The notes below the pieces were generated by a model. The model was given only the letters and a program-made list of their open reading frames with translations. It did no database searches and had not been told where the DNA came from. Source: JAOUEA01 sp963719165 (GTDB taxonomy: Bacteria; Actinomycetota; UBA4738; HRBIN12). Taken from it: 64,000 bases of DNA. A program made the translations under genes and the position numbers. Location of the stretch: assembly GCA_963719165.1 (NCBI GenBank), contig CAVRAV010000001.1, positions 248,001 to 312,000 on the forward strand, in the 5' to 3' direction. Shown piece by piece: positions 16,203 to 25,708 of the stretch. Positions within the stretch are counted from its first letter, which is position 1. Each line of letters opens with the position of its first letter.

Positions 16203-18397
16203 AGTTCGAGCTGAAACGGACCCCCGGTCCGCCCGAGGACTCCGTGGCGATCCGTGTCGTCGTGATGTTGGCGGTCGAGCTCGCCATCATGGCCGTCGTG
16301 GCCCAGCACGCTGTGGACGTCTTCACGGCCGCGGCCGCCCTTCTCCTTGCCCCGCTCGGGTACTGGTTCTCTTATCGGCGCCGCGCCCACACGAGCTTGG
16401 CCGTCAAGCTGTTGCTGTCGGTGGGGCTGCTCGCCGCGCTGGGTCAGTTCCTGCAGGCCGTGGGATCGGCGGGCTCGGTGGATCAGGCGCGCCTCCCGCT
16501 CGCCTCGCTGTTCCTGTGGGTACAGGTGCTTCACGCGTTCGACGTGCCGCGCCGGCGTGACCTCGCGTTCTCGATGATCTCGAGCACGATCCTGATCGCC
16601 GAGGCCGGCGCGCTCTCCCTCACGACGGGATTCGCGCTGTTCCTCGTTCCGTGGATGGGACTCTGCGGCGTGTGGCTCTACCTGTCGAGCCGTCCCCGCC
16701 CAGACCAGCTCGCCACGCCCGTGTCCGTTCGGCGCATCGAGCCGACAGACACCTCGCGGCGGGCGTCCGCGCCCGCGAGCGCGGCGGCCATGCCGGTCGC
16801 CGCGGTCGTCGTGGCGGCGTTCGTGCTGTTCCTCGCGATGCCGCGCGTCCCCGGTTCCTTCGTGAAGGCGCCGCCCTTCTCCTTCTCGCACCCGCCAACG
16901 CAGCTCTCCTCATTCGACGGCGGCGTCACGAATCCGAACCTGCCCGCCGCCAACCCCGACGGGGTGGTGGACTTCGCGCCCGGGGCCTACCCGGGGCTCT
17001 CGGACCAGGTCGACCTGCGCGCTCGCGGCCACCTGTCGGATTCCATCGCTTTCCGCGTGCGAGCGTCGCAGGCGGCGCTGTGGCGAGCCGAGGCCTTCGA
17101 CACGTACGACGGCACGACGTGGAGCATCGGGGACCCGCAGACGCAGACCTTGCCGGCGGGAGCGGCGCCCGGCTCCTTCGACATGCCGGGCACGCAGGGG
17201 AGCGCCGAGGCGTTCGCCGGGCCCGACACGGTGAGGCTCACGCAGACGTTCTACGTGGATACGCCGCAGCCCAACGTCTTGTTCGCGGCGGCGGCCCCCT
17301 CCACCGTGTATTTCCCCGCGGCGGGCGCGCGCGTCGATCGGTACGGCTCGGTGCGCACGCCGATCCTGCTCGACGCCGGGTTGGTGTACTCCGTCATCTC
17401 CGACGTGCCGGTGCCCGATCCGGATCGGTTGCGCCGGGCCGGGACCACGATGCCGCGCGGGACGGAGCGCTACCTGCAGTTGCCGGCGGAGCTCCCGAGC
17501 CGGGTCGGGGATCTGGCCGCCGACATCACCCGGGGCTCGGCCTCCGAGTACGACCGGGTGCTCGCGGTGCAATCGTGGATCCAGCAGCACACCCGATACA
17601 ACCTCGACGTTCCGGCCGATCCACCGGGTGTGGACGCGGTCGATGAGTTCCTCTTCGTGACGCGCCAGGGCTTCTGCGAGCAGATCGCGAGCTCCATGGC
17701 GGTGATGCTTCGCACCCTCGGGATCCCCACCCGCCTCGTCACGGGCTACGGGCCCGGCAGCCGGAATCCGTTCACGGGCTACTTCGAGGTCAAGCAGTCC
17801 GACGCGCACGCCTGGCTGGAGGTCTACTACCCCCGCAGCGGATGGGTGCAGTACGACCCGACGTTCGGAGTGCCCGAGGCGGCGCCCGGCCTCGGGGGCC
17901 GCTTCATGGCCGGTCCGGTGTTCGCCGCGATCGGACGCTTCGCACGCGACACCGTTCCGGAGCCCGTCAAACGCGCTGCCGGCGTGGTGCTGGGCGCGGT
18001 CCGCGACGGGGCTCGATCTGCCCTCCGCGTGTGGCCGGAGGCGGTGGTGGTCATCGCGCTCGGCGCCCTGGTGGCGGTGGTGTGGCGCCGACGGCGGAGG
18101 GGCCGAGCCGACCCGAGACGGCCGGCCGACGCCGCCGAGGCGGCGTTCCTCGACCTCGCCGCCGCCTTCGCCCCGGCCGGCCACGTCCGGGCGGAACACA
18201 CGACACCGGGGGAATACCTCCGGGAGCTGAAGGGGGACCCCGGCCTCGCGCCAGATCTCGTGGAGGCCGCCGAGACGGTCGTGGCCACCTTCGAACGATC
18301 CCGGTTCGCTCCGCTCGCCTCACGGCCGAGCCGGGAGGACGTGGTCTTGGCCCGCACGCTCGTCGCTCAGGTGCGCGGCAGGGTCGGGTCGCGGTAG
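16199..18397 (+). CDS. TgpA-type transmembrane transglutaminase-like protein
   Basis: The 732 residues start at the GTG overlapping the DUF58 stop. Several TM helices fill residues 15-220 (DUF3488 part). A large extracytoplasmic region follows with a transglutaminase-like Cys-His-Asp triad: Cys493 in QGFCEQIASS, His537 in SDAHAWLEVYY and Asp553 in VQYDPTFG. A final TM near residue 620 leads to a cytoplasmic DUF4129-like tail with a basic RRRRRGR patch. TgpA is essential in Pseudomonas, but its substrate is unsettled. This is the third gene of the MoxR operon. Confidence 0.9.
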   Translation: MKFELKRTPGPPEDSVAIRVVVMLAVELAIMAVVAQHAVDVFTAAAALLLAPLGYWFSYRRRAHTSLAVKLLLSVGLLAALGQFLQAVGSAGSVDQARLPLASLFLWVQVLHAFDVPRRRDLAFSMISSTILIAEAGALSLTTGFALFLVPWMGLCGVWLYLSSRPRPDQLATPVSVRRIEPTDTSRRASAPASAAAMPVAAVVVAAFVLFLAMPRVPGSFVKAPPFSFSHPPTQLSSFDGGVTNPNLPAANPDGVVDFAPGAYPGLSDQVDLRARGHLSDSIAFRVRASQAALWRAEAFDTYDGTTWSIGDPQTQTLPAGAAPGSFDMPGTQGSAEAFAGPDTVRLTQTFYVDTPQPNVLFAAAAPSTVYFPAAGARVDRYGSVRTPILLDAGLVYSVISDVPVPDPDRLRRAGTTMPRGTERYLQLPAELPSRVGDLAADITRGSASEYDRVLAVQSWIQQHTRYNLDVPADPPGVDAVDEFLFVTRQGFCEQIASSMAVMLRTLGIPTRLVTGYGPGSRNPFTGYFEVKQSDAHAWLEVYYPRSGWVQYDPTFGVPEAAPGLGGRFMAGPVFAAIGRFARDTVPEPVKRAAGVVLGAVRDGARSALRVWPEAVVVIALGALVAVVWRRRRRGRADPRRPADAAEAAFLDLAAAFAPAGHVRAEHTTPGEYLRELKGDPGLAPDLVEAAETVVATFERSRFAPLASRPSREDVVLARTLVAQVRGRVGSR

Positions 18398-18406
18398 CGT
18401 GAGGGC

Positions 18407-18616
18407 ATGTGCCGAAGCATCAAGACCCTGCGCCGACCCGACGAGCCCGCCACCGAGGAAGAGATCCGCGCCGCCGCACGCCAGTATGTCCGCAAGGTGA
18501 GCGGCTACCGGGAGCCCTCGAAGAAGAACCACGACGCTTTCGAGGCGGCGGTGGACCGCGTCGCGGACGCCTCGCGGTCCTTGTTGGACGCGGTGGCGCC
18601 GCCGCTCGAGGCCTGA
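18407..18616 (+). CDS. DUF2277 small protein
   Basis: 69 residues with the family start MCRSIKTLRRPDEPATEEEIRAAA, then AARQYVRKVSGYREPSKKN. This short family is widespread in actinobacteria and of unknown function. It contains one Cys next to the start and is rich in charged helix-forming residues. It starts 10 bases after the transglutaminase stop, so it may be the last gene of that operon. Confidence 0.85.
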   Translation: MCRSIKTLRRPDEPATEEEIRAAARQYVRKVSGYREPSKKNHDAFEAAVDRVADASRSLLDAVAPPLEA

Positions 18617-18686
18617 GCCCGCCCCTCGGGGCTTGACCCGCCCCTCGCGTCGCCGGGTCGCGCCGTGCGTCGGTACGATTGCCGCC

Positions 18687-20081
18687 ATGTATCCGCTGGA
18701 TCCGGCGCCCGAAGACATGCGCGCGATGGGGGAGGCCGCGCTCGCCTACCTCATCGGGTTCATCCAGGGGCTCGAGGAAGCCCCGGCCGAGGCCACCGAG
18801 GGTGCGCTCGAGCTGGCGCGCGCGCTGCGAGAGGGGCCTCCTGAGACGGGCGGCGAGTTCGCGCCGCTGCTGGAGTCCGTCAAGGAGGCGATCGCTCGCA
18901 CCTTCGAGTACGCGGGACCCGGCTACCTGGCCTACGTTCCGGGCGGAGGGCTCTACACCGCCGCCCTCGCGGAGTTCCTCGCCCAGGGCGTGAATCGCTT
19001 CGCCGGGCTCTGGCAGCCAAGCCCGGCCGTGGTGCAGATCGAAGAGAACGTCGCGCGCTGGCTCTGCGACCTGTTCGACTACCCGGCCGGCTCGCAGGGG
19101 CTCCTGCTCTCCGGCGGGTCGATGGCGAACCTCTCCGCGATGGTGACGGCCCGCCATGCCCGGCTCGGGGAGGACTTCACCGACGGCACGTACTACGTGA
19201 GCGAACAAGCGCACGCGAGCGTGACCAAAGCCGCCACGATCGCGGGCTTCTCGAAACGGAACGTGCGGATCGTGGCCACCGACCACCGGCTGCGTATGGA
19301 TCCCGAGGCGCTGCGCGCACAGATCCGTATCGACCGCGCGGCCGGCCTCCGTCCGTTCCTCGTGGGCGCGAGCGCCGGCACCACGAACACGGGCGCCATC
19401 GATCCGATCGACGCGCTCGCGGACGTGGCCGAAGAGGAGGGGCTCTGGCTGCACGTGGACGGCGCGTACGGCGGGTTCTTCCAGCTCACGGATCGCGGCC
19501 GCGACTGGTTCCGCGGGGTGGAACGCAGCGACTCCGTGACCCTGGATCCGCACAAGGGGCTGTTCCTTCCGTACGGCACGGGCGGCCTGGTCGTGCGCGA
19601 CGGCGAGGCGCTGCGCGACGCGCACTTCGAGGGCGCGGCGTACCTGCAGGATCTGCCGCCCACCGGCGAGCTCCCCAATTACAGCGAGTACTCTGCCGAG
19701 CTCTCGCGCGACTGGCGAGGGCTGCGCGTATGGATGCCGCTCAAGCTCCACGGTGTGGGTGCCTTCCGCGAAGCGCTGGACGAGAAGCTCGATCTCACCA
19801 CGTATCTGTATGAGGCCTTGGCCGCGGATCCGGCGATCGAACTGCCGTGGGGGGCGCCGCAGCTCTCCGTGGTTCCGTTCCGCCTCGCGGGCGCCGACGA
19901 CGAGGGGCAGCGCGGCTTCCTCGCCAGGATCAACGCCAGCAAACGGGTGTTCCTGTCCTCCACGATGATCCACGGCGCCTACACGCTGCGGGCGTGCATC
20001 GTGTCGCATCGCACGCACAAGGACAGGATCGACGAATGCGTGGAGATCGTGCGTCGGGCCGCGGCGGAACGCAGCGGGTAG
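18687..20081 (+). CDS. PLP-dependent group II decarboxylase
   Basis: 464 residues. The ATG at 18687 is preferred over upstream in-frame starts because MYPLDPAPEDMRAMGEAA is the usual N-terminus. Substrate and PLP features include GSMANLSAM, LWLHVDGAYGGFF (Asp pairing with the pyridine N) and VTLDPHKGLFLPYGTGG with the Schiff-base Lys290. This is the aromatic-L-amino-acid/diaminobutyrate decarboxylase family, and the substrate (tryptophan, tyrosine, phenylalanine or another) cannot be told from sequence alone. Seven bases separate it from the Fpg/Nei gene. Confidence 0.88.
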   Translation: MYPLDPAPEDMRAMGEAALAYLIGFIQGLEEAPAEATEGALELARALREGPPETGGEFAPLLESVKEAIARTFEYAGPGYLAYVPGGGLYTAALAEFLAQGVNRFAGLWQPSPAVVQIEENVARWLCDLFDYPAGSQGLLLSGGSMANLSAMVTARHARLGEDFTDGTYYVSEQAHASVTKAATIAGFSKRNVRIVATDHRLRMDPEALRAQIRIDRAAGLRPFLVGASAGTTNTGAIDPIDALADVAEEEGLWLHVDGAYGGFFQLTDRGRDWFRGVERSDSVTLDPHKGLFLPYGTGGLVVRDGEALRDAHFEGAAYLQDLPPTGELPNYSEYSAELSRDWRGLRVWMPLKLHGVGAFREALDEKLDLTTYLYEALAADPAIELPWGAPQLSVVPFRLAGADDEGQRGFLARINASKRVFLSSTMIHGAYTLRACIVSHRTHKDRIDECVEIVRRAAAERSG

Positions 20082-20087
20082 CGCACC

Positions 20088-20921
20088 ATGCCCGAGCTCC
20101 CGGAGGTCCGTGCGATGGCCGAGCGGCTCGACGAAGTGCTGGCCGGCGCGGAGCTCCAGCGTCTCGATCTGTTGCAGTTCTCCTCGTTGAAAACGTACGC
20201 GCCCCGCCCCGACGAGCTGCTCGGGCGAACGGTGGCGCGCGTGGCGAACCGGGGCAAGTTCGCGGTGATCGAGCTCGGTGGGCCGCGCCTGCTGTTCCAC
20301 CTGTCCCAAGGGGGGCGCGTCGACGTGGAGTCCCCCCCGAAGTCCACGAAGCCACGCGGGTCCGTCCTCCGCATCCGCGTCCGCGATCGTCCGAGCGTGT
20401 TGATCAAGGAGTTCGGCACGCAGCGGAAGGCCGGCTGGTGGGTGCTCGCGGACGGCGACGACGGACCGCTCGCGAAGCTCGGTCCCGAGGTGCTCTCGCC
20501 CGCGGCCGACGCCTGGTTCCTCCAGGCGGAGGATCCTCGGCGCGTGCATACCATCCTGCGTGACCAGCGCACGATCTCCGGCGTCGGCCGCGGGTACAGC
20601 GACGACGTCCTGCACTACGCCAGGCTCTCCCCGTACGCCTCCTTCAACAAGCTGGACCGTCCCGATCGTGAGCGGTTGGTCGCCTCCCTCCACACCGTCC
20701 TCGACGCCGCGCTGGCGCAGGAGCGCAAGCGCACCGGCGGCCTCCCGACCAAGTTGGGCGACCATTTCGCCGTGCATAACCGGGCCGGCGAGCCGTGCCC
20801 GGCGTGTGGCGAGGACCTCCGCCGCGTGAGCTACGAGTCGCACGAGGTCACCTATTGCCCCGCCTGCCAGACCGATGGGAAGGTGCTGGCGGATCGGCGG
20901 ATGAGTCGGTTGATCCGTTAG
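20088..20921 (+). CDS. Fpg/Nei family DNA glycosylase
   Basis: 277-residue base-excision repair enzyme. The N-terminus MPELPEVRAMAERL provides the catalytic Pro and Glu after Met removal. A Lys in NRGKFAVIELG matches the conserved backbone-contact lysine, and the C-terminal zinc finger is CPACGEDLRRVSYESHEV...CPACQTDGK. The helix-two-turn-helix region is present before the finger. It would excise oxidised bases (8-oxoG or pyrimidine lesions). Which of Fpg or Nei specificity applies is not clear, since the finger deviates from the Arg-containing Fpg consensus. Confidence 0.9.
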   Translation: MPELPEVRAMAERLDEVLAGAELQRLDLLQFSSLKTYAPRPDELLGRTVARVANRGKFAVIELGGPRLLFHLSQGGRVDVESPPKSTKPRGSVLRIRVRDRPSVLIKEFGTQRKAGWWVLADGDDGPLAKLGPEVLSPAADAWFLQAEDPRRVHTILRDQRTISGVGRGYSDDVLHYARLSPYASFNKLDRPDRERLVASLHTVLDAALAQERKRTGGLPTKLGDHFAVHNRAGEPCPACGEDLRRVSYESHEVTYCPACQTDGKVLADRRMSRLIR

Positions 20922-20956
20922 GCACCGAGCGCAGGCGGCGGTAGCGTCGAGCCACC

Positions 20957-22144
20957 ATGCCGGCCGATGACACCCCACCGACCAAGCCCCACGAAACGGA
21001 CGGCGGCAGGGCGGAGCGTTTCGGGCGGGTCCGTGCGCACCTGGCGGACCTAACGCCGCTGCGGACCTCGCGGGATTTCCGCCGCCTGTTCATCGGACGC
21101 TCGATCTCCGAGTTCGGCGATGCCATCGTGGGCGTGGCCGTACCGTTCCAGGTGTACGCGATCACGAACTCGGTGCTCGCGGTGGGGCTGCTGGGTCTAT
21201 GCGCCCTGGTCCCCGTGTTCGTCTTCCCGATCGTGGGCGGGGCCTTCGCCGACGCGCTCGAGCGCCGGCGCCTCGTGATATGGAGCAACGCGTTCCTCGC
21301 CGCGATGTCGCTGCTGATGGCCCTCAAGCGCATGCCGTCCTCGAACGCACTCGAGGCCGGGTTCGGCACCGCCGTCGGCATGGTTGGCCCCGTGGTCGCA
21401 GGATCCTTGCTCGTGTTGATCAACCCGGCGGGCGCGTTCGCGTTCGACGTCGTCACGTTCCTCGTGGCCATCGTGTTCGTGTGGCGCATGACGCCCTCAC
21501 CTCCGGCGCACGATGCGCCGGAGGGAGTAGGAGCGCTGTGGTGGACGGGTTCAGGTTCCTGCGAGGCAACGCACGATCCAGTCGATCTTCGCGATCGATC
21601 TCAACGCCATGATCTTCGGGTTCCCCGATGCGCTGTTCCCGGCCATGGCCGTTCGCCTCAGCGGGGGGTCCGGCGCTGGGGCGCTGGGCCTGCTCTACGC
21701 GGCGCCGGCGGCCGGGGCGTTGCTCGCGACCGCGTTCTCGGGACGCGCGAAGCACGTGCGACGCCAGGGCCGCGCGATCATGGGGCGGTCGTGGTGTGGG
21801 GCGCGGCGATCGTGGGGTTCGGGCTGTCGACCTGGCTCTGGCTATCGCTCGTCATGCTCGCGCTCGCCGGGATGGGCGACATGATCAGTGGCATCTTCCG
21901 CATGACGATCCTGCAGTCGGCGGTCACCGACTCGATGCGCGGGCGGCTCGACGGCATCGCGATGGCCGTGTGGGCGACGGGGCCCGCGCTCGGGGAGGTG
22001 GAGTCGGGCGTCGTCGCGTCCGTGAGCGGGAGCGTTCCGTTCTCGGTGGTGCTGGGCGGAGCCCTGTGCGTCGCGGGCGTCGGCGTGCTGAACCTGGTCG
22101 TCCCCTCGTTCGCGCGGTACGACGCTCGCGACCCGCAGGCCTGA
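20957..22144 (+). pseudogene. MFS transporter with three -1 frameshifts and an internal deletion
   Basis: The frame stays open for 395 codons, but the protein is coherent MFS sequence only at its ends: residues 1-190 (RDFRRLFIGRSISEFGDAIVG...) and from about residue 276 (VVWGAAIVGFGLSTWLWLSLVML...). Between about 21525 and 21790 the right sequence jumps frame three times, each by -1: VVDGFRFLRGN is in one frame (21540-21570), TIQSIFAIDLNAMIFGFPDALFPAMA in a second (21573-21790), and the original frame resumes after GRAIMG. The three deletions cancel, hiding the damage. Near 21320 about 30 residues expected between MALxxx and PSSNALEAGFG are also missing. It is a decayed gene or a local consensus error. 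Confidence 0.8.
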
Positions 22145-22151
22145 TCGCGGC

Positions 22152-23258
22152 TCACCCGGTCGAGCGTCGGGAGCCAGGGAGGTCCCCGAAGACGCGCGAG
22201 TGGATGGTGCGTTCGCCGGATCGATCCGATGACCAGGGGGCCGGTGGGGCGCTCGTGATGTTGCACAGGGCGACGAGCACGGAGTCGTAGTTCACGCGCC
22301 AACCCGCGAAGGCGACCCACGCCGCTTCTAGGTCCGCCTTCAACGGAACGCCCGCCTCCGCGAGCTGATGCACGGCGGCATCGAACTCCTCGCGGCGGAT
22401 CGAGATGGGGTCGTCGGCGCGCGGATCCGGGTCGTAGGCCACGCCGAAGAAGTCCGTGATCCGGCGCAACGACAGGTAGCCCGCGCGCAGACAGATGTCT
22501 GCCTGAACGTCGTGCTCGATATCCACGAGCGAGACGGAGAGCGCCGCCGCATCGAGGATGGCCCCCGCCGCCGTCACCCAGGAGTGATCGGGCTGGGGGG
22601 AGCGGAAGAAACACAACACCGGCAGGGACGAATGGCTCTCCTCCACGTCGACGAACCAGCGCTCCCATTCAACCCAGACGTCGTGGAGCAGCCCGATGCG
22701 CTCCAGTCGCCAGAAACGCTCGATCATCGTGACGCCCCATGCCGGCTCGCCGGCGCGAACGGCGAGCGCGGTTACGCCCAGCTCGCGGCGGGAGAACGAC
22801 GAGTAGATGCTGGGGAGGTACGTGATCATCAGCGCCAGCAGGAACAAGCCGATCGCGGCCTCGGTGAAGACGAGCGCGATGCTTCCGAGGTGCTCAGGTC
22901 GAGCGCTCCCGAGGGTGAACAGCGACGATCCGGAGATCTCGAAGGCCTCCCGCCAGCTCACGAGGTCGAGGCCCCAGAAGATCAGCATGTAGGCCACCAG
23001 GGTGAGGCTCAGCCAGGCCGCGAGGGTCACGATGAGCCCCAACGGCGCGTACATCGCGAGGATCCTGTCCCGGCGCTCGAACGACATTGAGGGCCGCGCC
23101 AGCACGAGGAACAGTCCTCGCAGCGACAGGAAGACCACGCGCGTGATCGTGGACACGAGGGCGCGGGGCAGGATCACGGTCTTGATGGCGGAGCCGAGCG
23201 TGGCCACGAGCACCGTCACCCCCGCGACCACGGCCAGCACGCGGAACACGACGAGCAT
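22152..23258 (-). CDS. Ion-channel-like membrane protein
   Basis: The 368 residues start at the ATG at 23258; a longer open frame upstream overlaps the neighbouring gene and is rejected. TM segments lie at about residues 3-25, 68-95 and 128-150. Between the last two is a pore-like stretch, SGSSLFTLGSARPEHLG, followed by ALVFTEAAIGLFLLALMITYLP, laid out like an Ion_trans_2 pore helix, filter and inner helix, although the filter TLGSA is not the canonical TVGYG. A soluble C-terminal domain of about 200 residues follows. I therefore call it channel-like with unknown ion. It is convergent with the broken MFS gene (7-base gap). Confidence 0.55.
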   Translation of the reverse strand: MLVVFRVLAVVAGVTVLVATLGSAIKTVILPRALVSTITRVVFLSLRGLFLVLARPSMSFERRDRILAMYAPLGLIVTLAAWLSLTLVAYMLIFWGLDLVSWREAFEISGSSLFTLGSARPEHLGSIALVFTEAAIGLFLLALMITYLPSIYSSFSRRELGVTALAVRAGEPAWGVTMIERFWRLERIGLLHDVWVEWERWFVDVEESHSSLPVLCFFRSPQPDHSWVTAAGAILDAAALSVSLVDIEHDVQADICLRAGYLSLRRITDFFGVAYDPDPRADDPISIRREEFDAAVHQLAEAGVPLKADLEAAWVAFAGWRVNYDSVLVALCNITSAPPAPWSSDRSGERTIHSRVFGDLPGSRRSTG

Positions 23259-23322
23259 CCGCCCATCCTGCCAGACGCCGACGCGGACGCCGCGCTCGGC
23301 AGCGAGACCCTCCGGCGGGCTC

Positions 23323-24789
23323 TTACGGCTCCGCGCGCACGAGCAGCTCGCCGTCGGGATCTGCATAGGTCTGGCGCCAGCCCGGGTCGGCCCGCATCTG
23401 TGCCAGCAGCGAACCCCAGGTTCGCCGGTCCAAGACGACGGCGTCGACGCGATAGCGATCGAGGATCTCTCCCCAGCCCGCGCTCCCCGTCGCCACGGTG
23501 ACGTAGTCGTCCCAGACGTCTTGCGGATACAGCTCGAGCCGCGGGTCCACGAACAACGGCGTGGACGGCGAGGCGAAGGCGAACCACGATCCCCACGGCT
23601 CAGAGACGAGGAGGCGGGAGCCGGCCGGGAGCGCGGCCGTGGCGTCGGACAGCCCGGCGGGGGCCTCGTCCATGAGCGTGGGCACCGAGGGCGAGCGCCA
23701 CCCGGGAAGCAGGAGGATCGCGACGGCGACGATCGCTCCGATGACCGCGGCGTTCGCCAGCCGCGATCCCTCGCGTGGAGCGCGCTCCTTCCCACGACCC
23801 ACGATGCCCGCCACGGCGACCGGCGCCACGAGCGCCCACCAGACCACACCGCGACGGGCCGGGAGGGCGAGCAGGAAGAACGTGACCAGCCACAGCAGCG
23901 CGCCCCAGGGGATGGCGCCGCGGCGTCGCACGAGCCACGCCACGACGCCCGCCGCCGTCGCGAAGAACGCGACCTCGGAGAACGTGGCGAGCGACGTCGG
24001 CGCCCACTCGGTCACGGTCGAGCGGATCAAGGGGTTCGTGCCGAGGCGCCACGCATAGGTCCAGGCGCCGAACCCGAACGGGTTCAGCAGCGTCGCGAGG
24101 GCGGTGACTGCGCCCACCACCGCCAGCCGTCGCCTCCCGGGCGTCCGGTCGATCAGGTCTTCGCCGAGGGCCAGGAGCACCAGCAGCGGTGCGAGGACGA
24201 AGCTGCCGTGCAGGTTCGCCCACGCGAGGGCGATGAACGGCAACGCCCAGAGGCGGGCGGGTCGGTCGCGGCGTCCGGCCAGGACCCACAACGAAGCAGC
24301 GAACGAGGCGACTCCGAACAGCTGGGGTCGCATGGAGAGGGTTTGCAGGCATACGAGGAACCCTCCGAGCGCCAACAGCGACGCCGACCGAGGCGCGGCG
24401 CGCTTGACCCGGCACGCGAGATACACCAAGCCGAAGGTGGCCCCGATCAGAACGGCCCGGAGCACGGCGATCGTCGCGAACCCCCCGCCGCCGTGGGCCA
24501 GGGCGAGCAACGCCTGCGCGCCCCACTGCTGGTCGACCCAGGCCACGCCCCGGATGGTGAACGTCCAAGTATCCGTTCGAGGGATCGACCCCCCCAGCAC
24601 CTGTTCGCCCGCCCGGATGTGATACGCGAGGTCGGTCGCTACGAGCGTCGTGGCGAGCGAGACGATGACCGGCACCAGGACCGCGAGCGAGGCCCAGACG
24701 TCGTCCAGACTCGGGCGGGCGATCCCCCGCACCGGGGCGGCGTGAATGGGCTCGCGAGTGCGGAGGGCAGGGCGGAGCGAGTGCGCCAT
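23323..24789 (-). CDS. Polytopic membrane protein, GT-C glycosyltransferase-like
   Basis: 488 residues with roughly ten TM segments and a soluble C-terminal domain from about residue 390. Early extracytoplasmic motifs DLAYHIRAGEQVL and IPRTDTWTFT...WVDQQWGAQ match a family of GT-C-like membrane proteins, in which the first-loop acidic residue is catalytic in true glycosyltransferases. The tail (EPWGSWFAF, VDPRLELYP, RVDAVVLDR) resembles the periplasmic part of such proteins. No sugar-lipid genes lie nearby. The exact function is unknown. Confidence 0.6.
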   Translation of the reverse strand: MAHSLRPALRTREPIHAAPVRGIARPSLDDVWASLAVLVPVIVSLATTLVATDLAYHIRAGEQVLGGSIPRTDTWTFTIRGVAWVDQQWGAQALLALAHGGGGFATIAVLRAVLIGATFGLVYLACRVKRAAPRSASLLALGGFLVCLQTLSMRPQLFGVASFAASLWVLAGRRDRPARLWALPFIALAWANLHGSFVLAPLLVLLALGEDLIDRTPGRRRLAVVGAVTALATLLNPFGFGAWTYAWRLGTNPLIRSTVTEWAPTSLATFSEVAFFATAAGVVAWLVRRRGAIPWGALLWLVTFFLLALPARRGVVWWALVAPVAVAGIVGRGKERAPREGSRLANAAVIGAIVAVAILLLPGWRSPSVPTLMDEAPAGLSDATAALPAGSRLLVSEPWGSWFAFASPSTPLFVDPRLELYPQDVWDDYVTVATGSAGWGEILDRYRVDAVVLDRRTWGSLLAQMRADPGWRQTYADPDGELLVRAEP

Positions 24790-24802
24790 CCCAGGTGACT
24801 TC

Positions 24803-24829
24803 GGCCTAGCCCCGCGGGGGCTGAAGGCC
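24803..24829 (-). terminator. GC-rich hairpin after drrB-like gene
   Basis: AGCCCC-GCG-GGGGCT at 24808-24822 sits inside an outer GGCCT/AGGCC pairing (24803-24807 with 24825-24829), in the 55-base gap between the ABC permease stop and the next minus-strand gene. No T-run follows, so it is a weak intrinsic terminator or an RNA-processing hairpin. Confidence 0.4.
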
Positions 24830-24844
24830 CGGCGAAGAGCGAGC

Positions 24845-25708
24845 TCAGTCCAGCTTGCGATATAGCCGGATCGCGAGCGGCACGAAGATCGCGAGCAGCA
24901 CCAGGATCCATGCGACGGACTTGACGAGCAATCCCTCGAACGTGTCGACGGGCAGTTTGGTCACGGGGTCGAGGATCGCGATGTTGCCGCTCGATAGGTA
25001 ACGCGCGAGGTTGCACCAGACCGTGACGGGGTTGGCCCGCGCGATGGGCTGCAGGAAGGACGCCATCCCGAAGACCGGTACGAACGCGCTGCTCACGAAC
25101 ACGATCGGGAAGATCAAGGTGAACGACGCCGCCTGCACGGCCTCGACCTTCTTCAACGAGAGGCCGATGCAAGCCATCGCCCACGAGAACGTGAACCCAA
25201 CGGCGAGCGCCAGCACCGCGACGCCGAGGGCAGCGAAAAGACCACGCTCGAACCGGAACCCCACCAGGTAGCCCACCGCGACCACGATGGTGACGAGCAG
25301 GAAATTCTTGGTGAGGTCCGACGCGGCGCGGCCGAGCAAGACCGAGGAGCGCCCCATGGGCAACGATCTGAAGCGGTCGACGATGCCCGTCTTCATGTCC
25401 TCGGCGAGGCCCACGGCGGTGGTGGTGGAGCCGAAGATGGCGTTCTGGATGAAGATGCCGGGCATCAGGAACTGCACGTAGTCGAGGCCGGGCGGGAGGT
25501 TCGCGATGTTGTTCGCGTAGATGAAGCGGAACAGCAACACGAACATGATGGGCTGCACCAGCTCGAAGATGAACACCGAGGGGACCCGCGTGATGGTCAG
25601 CAGGTTGCGCCGCGCCACCACCATGCCGTCGGTGAGGGCGAGTGATGATCGCGCGATCACGCCGCTTGGCGCCCGCCGTTGCTTCGATCTCACGGTAACC
25701 GAGCTCAA
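24845..25708 (-). CDS. ABC-2 type permease, DrrB-like
   Basis: 287-residue ABC-2 membrane subunit with six TM segments. The family stretches are PSVFIFELVQPIMFVLLFRF (TM1), YVQFLMPGIFIQNAIFGSTTTAVGLAEDMKTGIVDRFRSLPM (with the coupling-helix region) and SFTLIFPIVFVSSAFVP near residue 205. DrrB proteins pair with DrrA ATPases to export drugs or lipids in actinobacteria. It overlaps the ATPase gene by 4 bases and is transcribed after it. The exported substrate is unknown. Confidence 0.88.
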   Translation of the reverse strand: MSSVTVRSKQRRAPSGVIARSSLALTDGMVVARRNLLTITRVPSVFIFELVQPIMFVLLFRFIYANNIANLPPGLDYVQFLMPGIFIQNAIFGSTTTAVGLAEDMKTGIVDRFRSLPMGRSSVLLGRAASDLTKNFLLVTIVVAVGYLVGFRFERGLFAALGVAVLALAVGFTFSWAMACIGLSLKKVEAVQAASFTLIFPIVFVSSAFVPVFGMASFLQPIARANPVTVWCNLARYLSSGNIAILDPVTKLPVDTFEGLLVKSVAWILVLLAIFVPLAIRLYRKLD

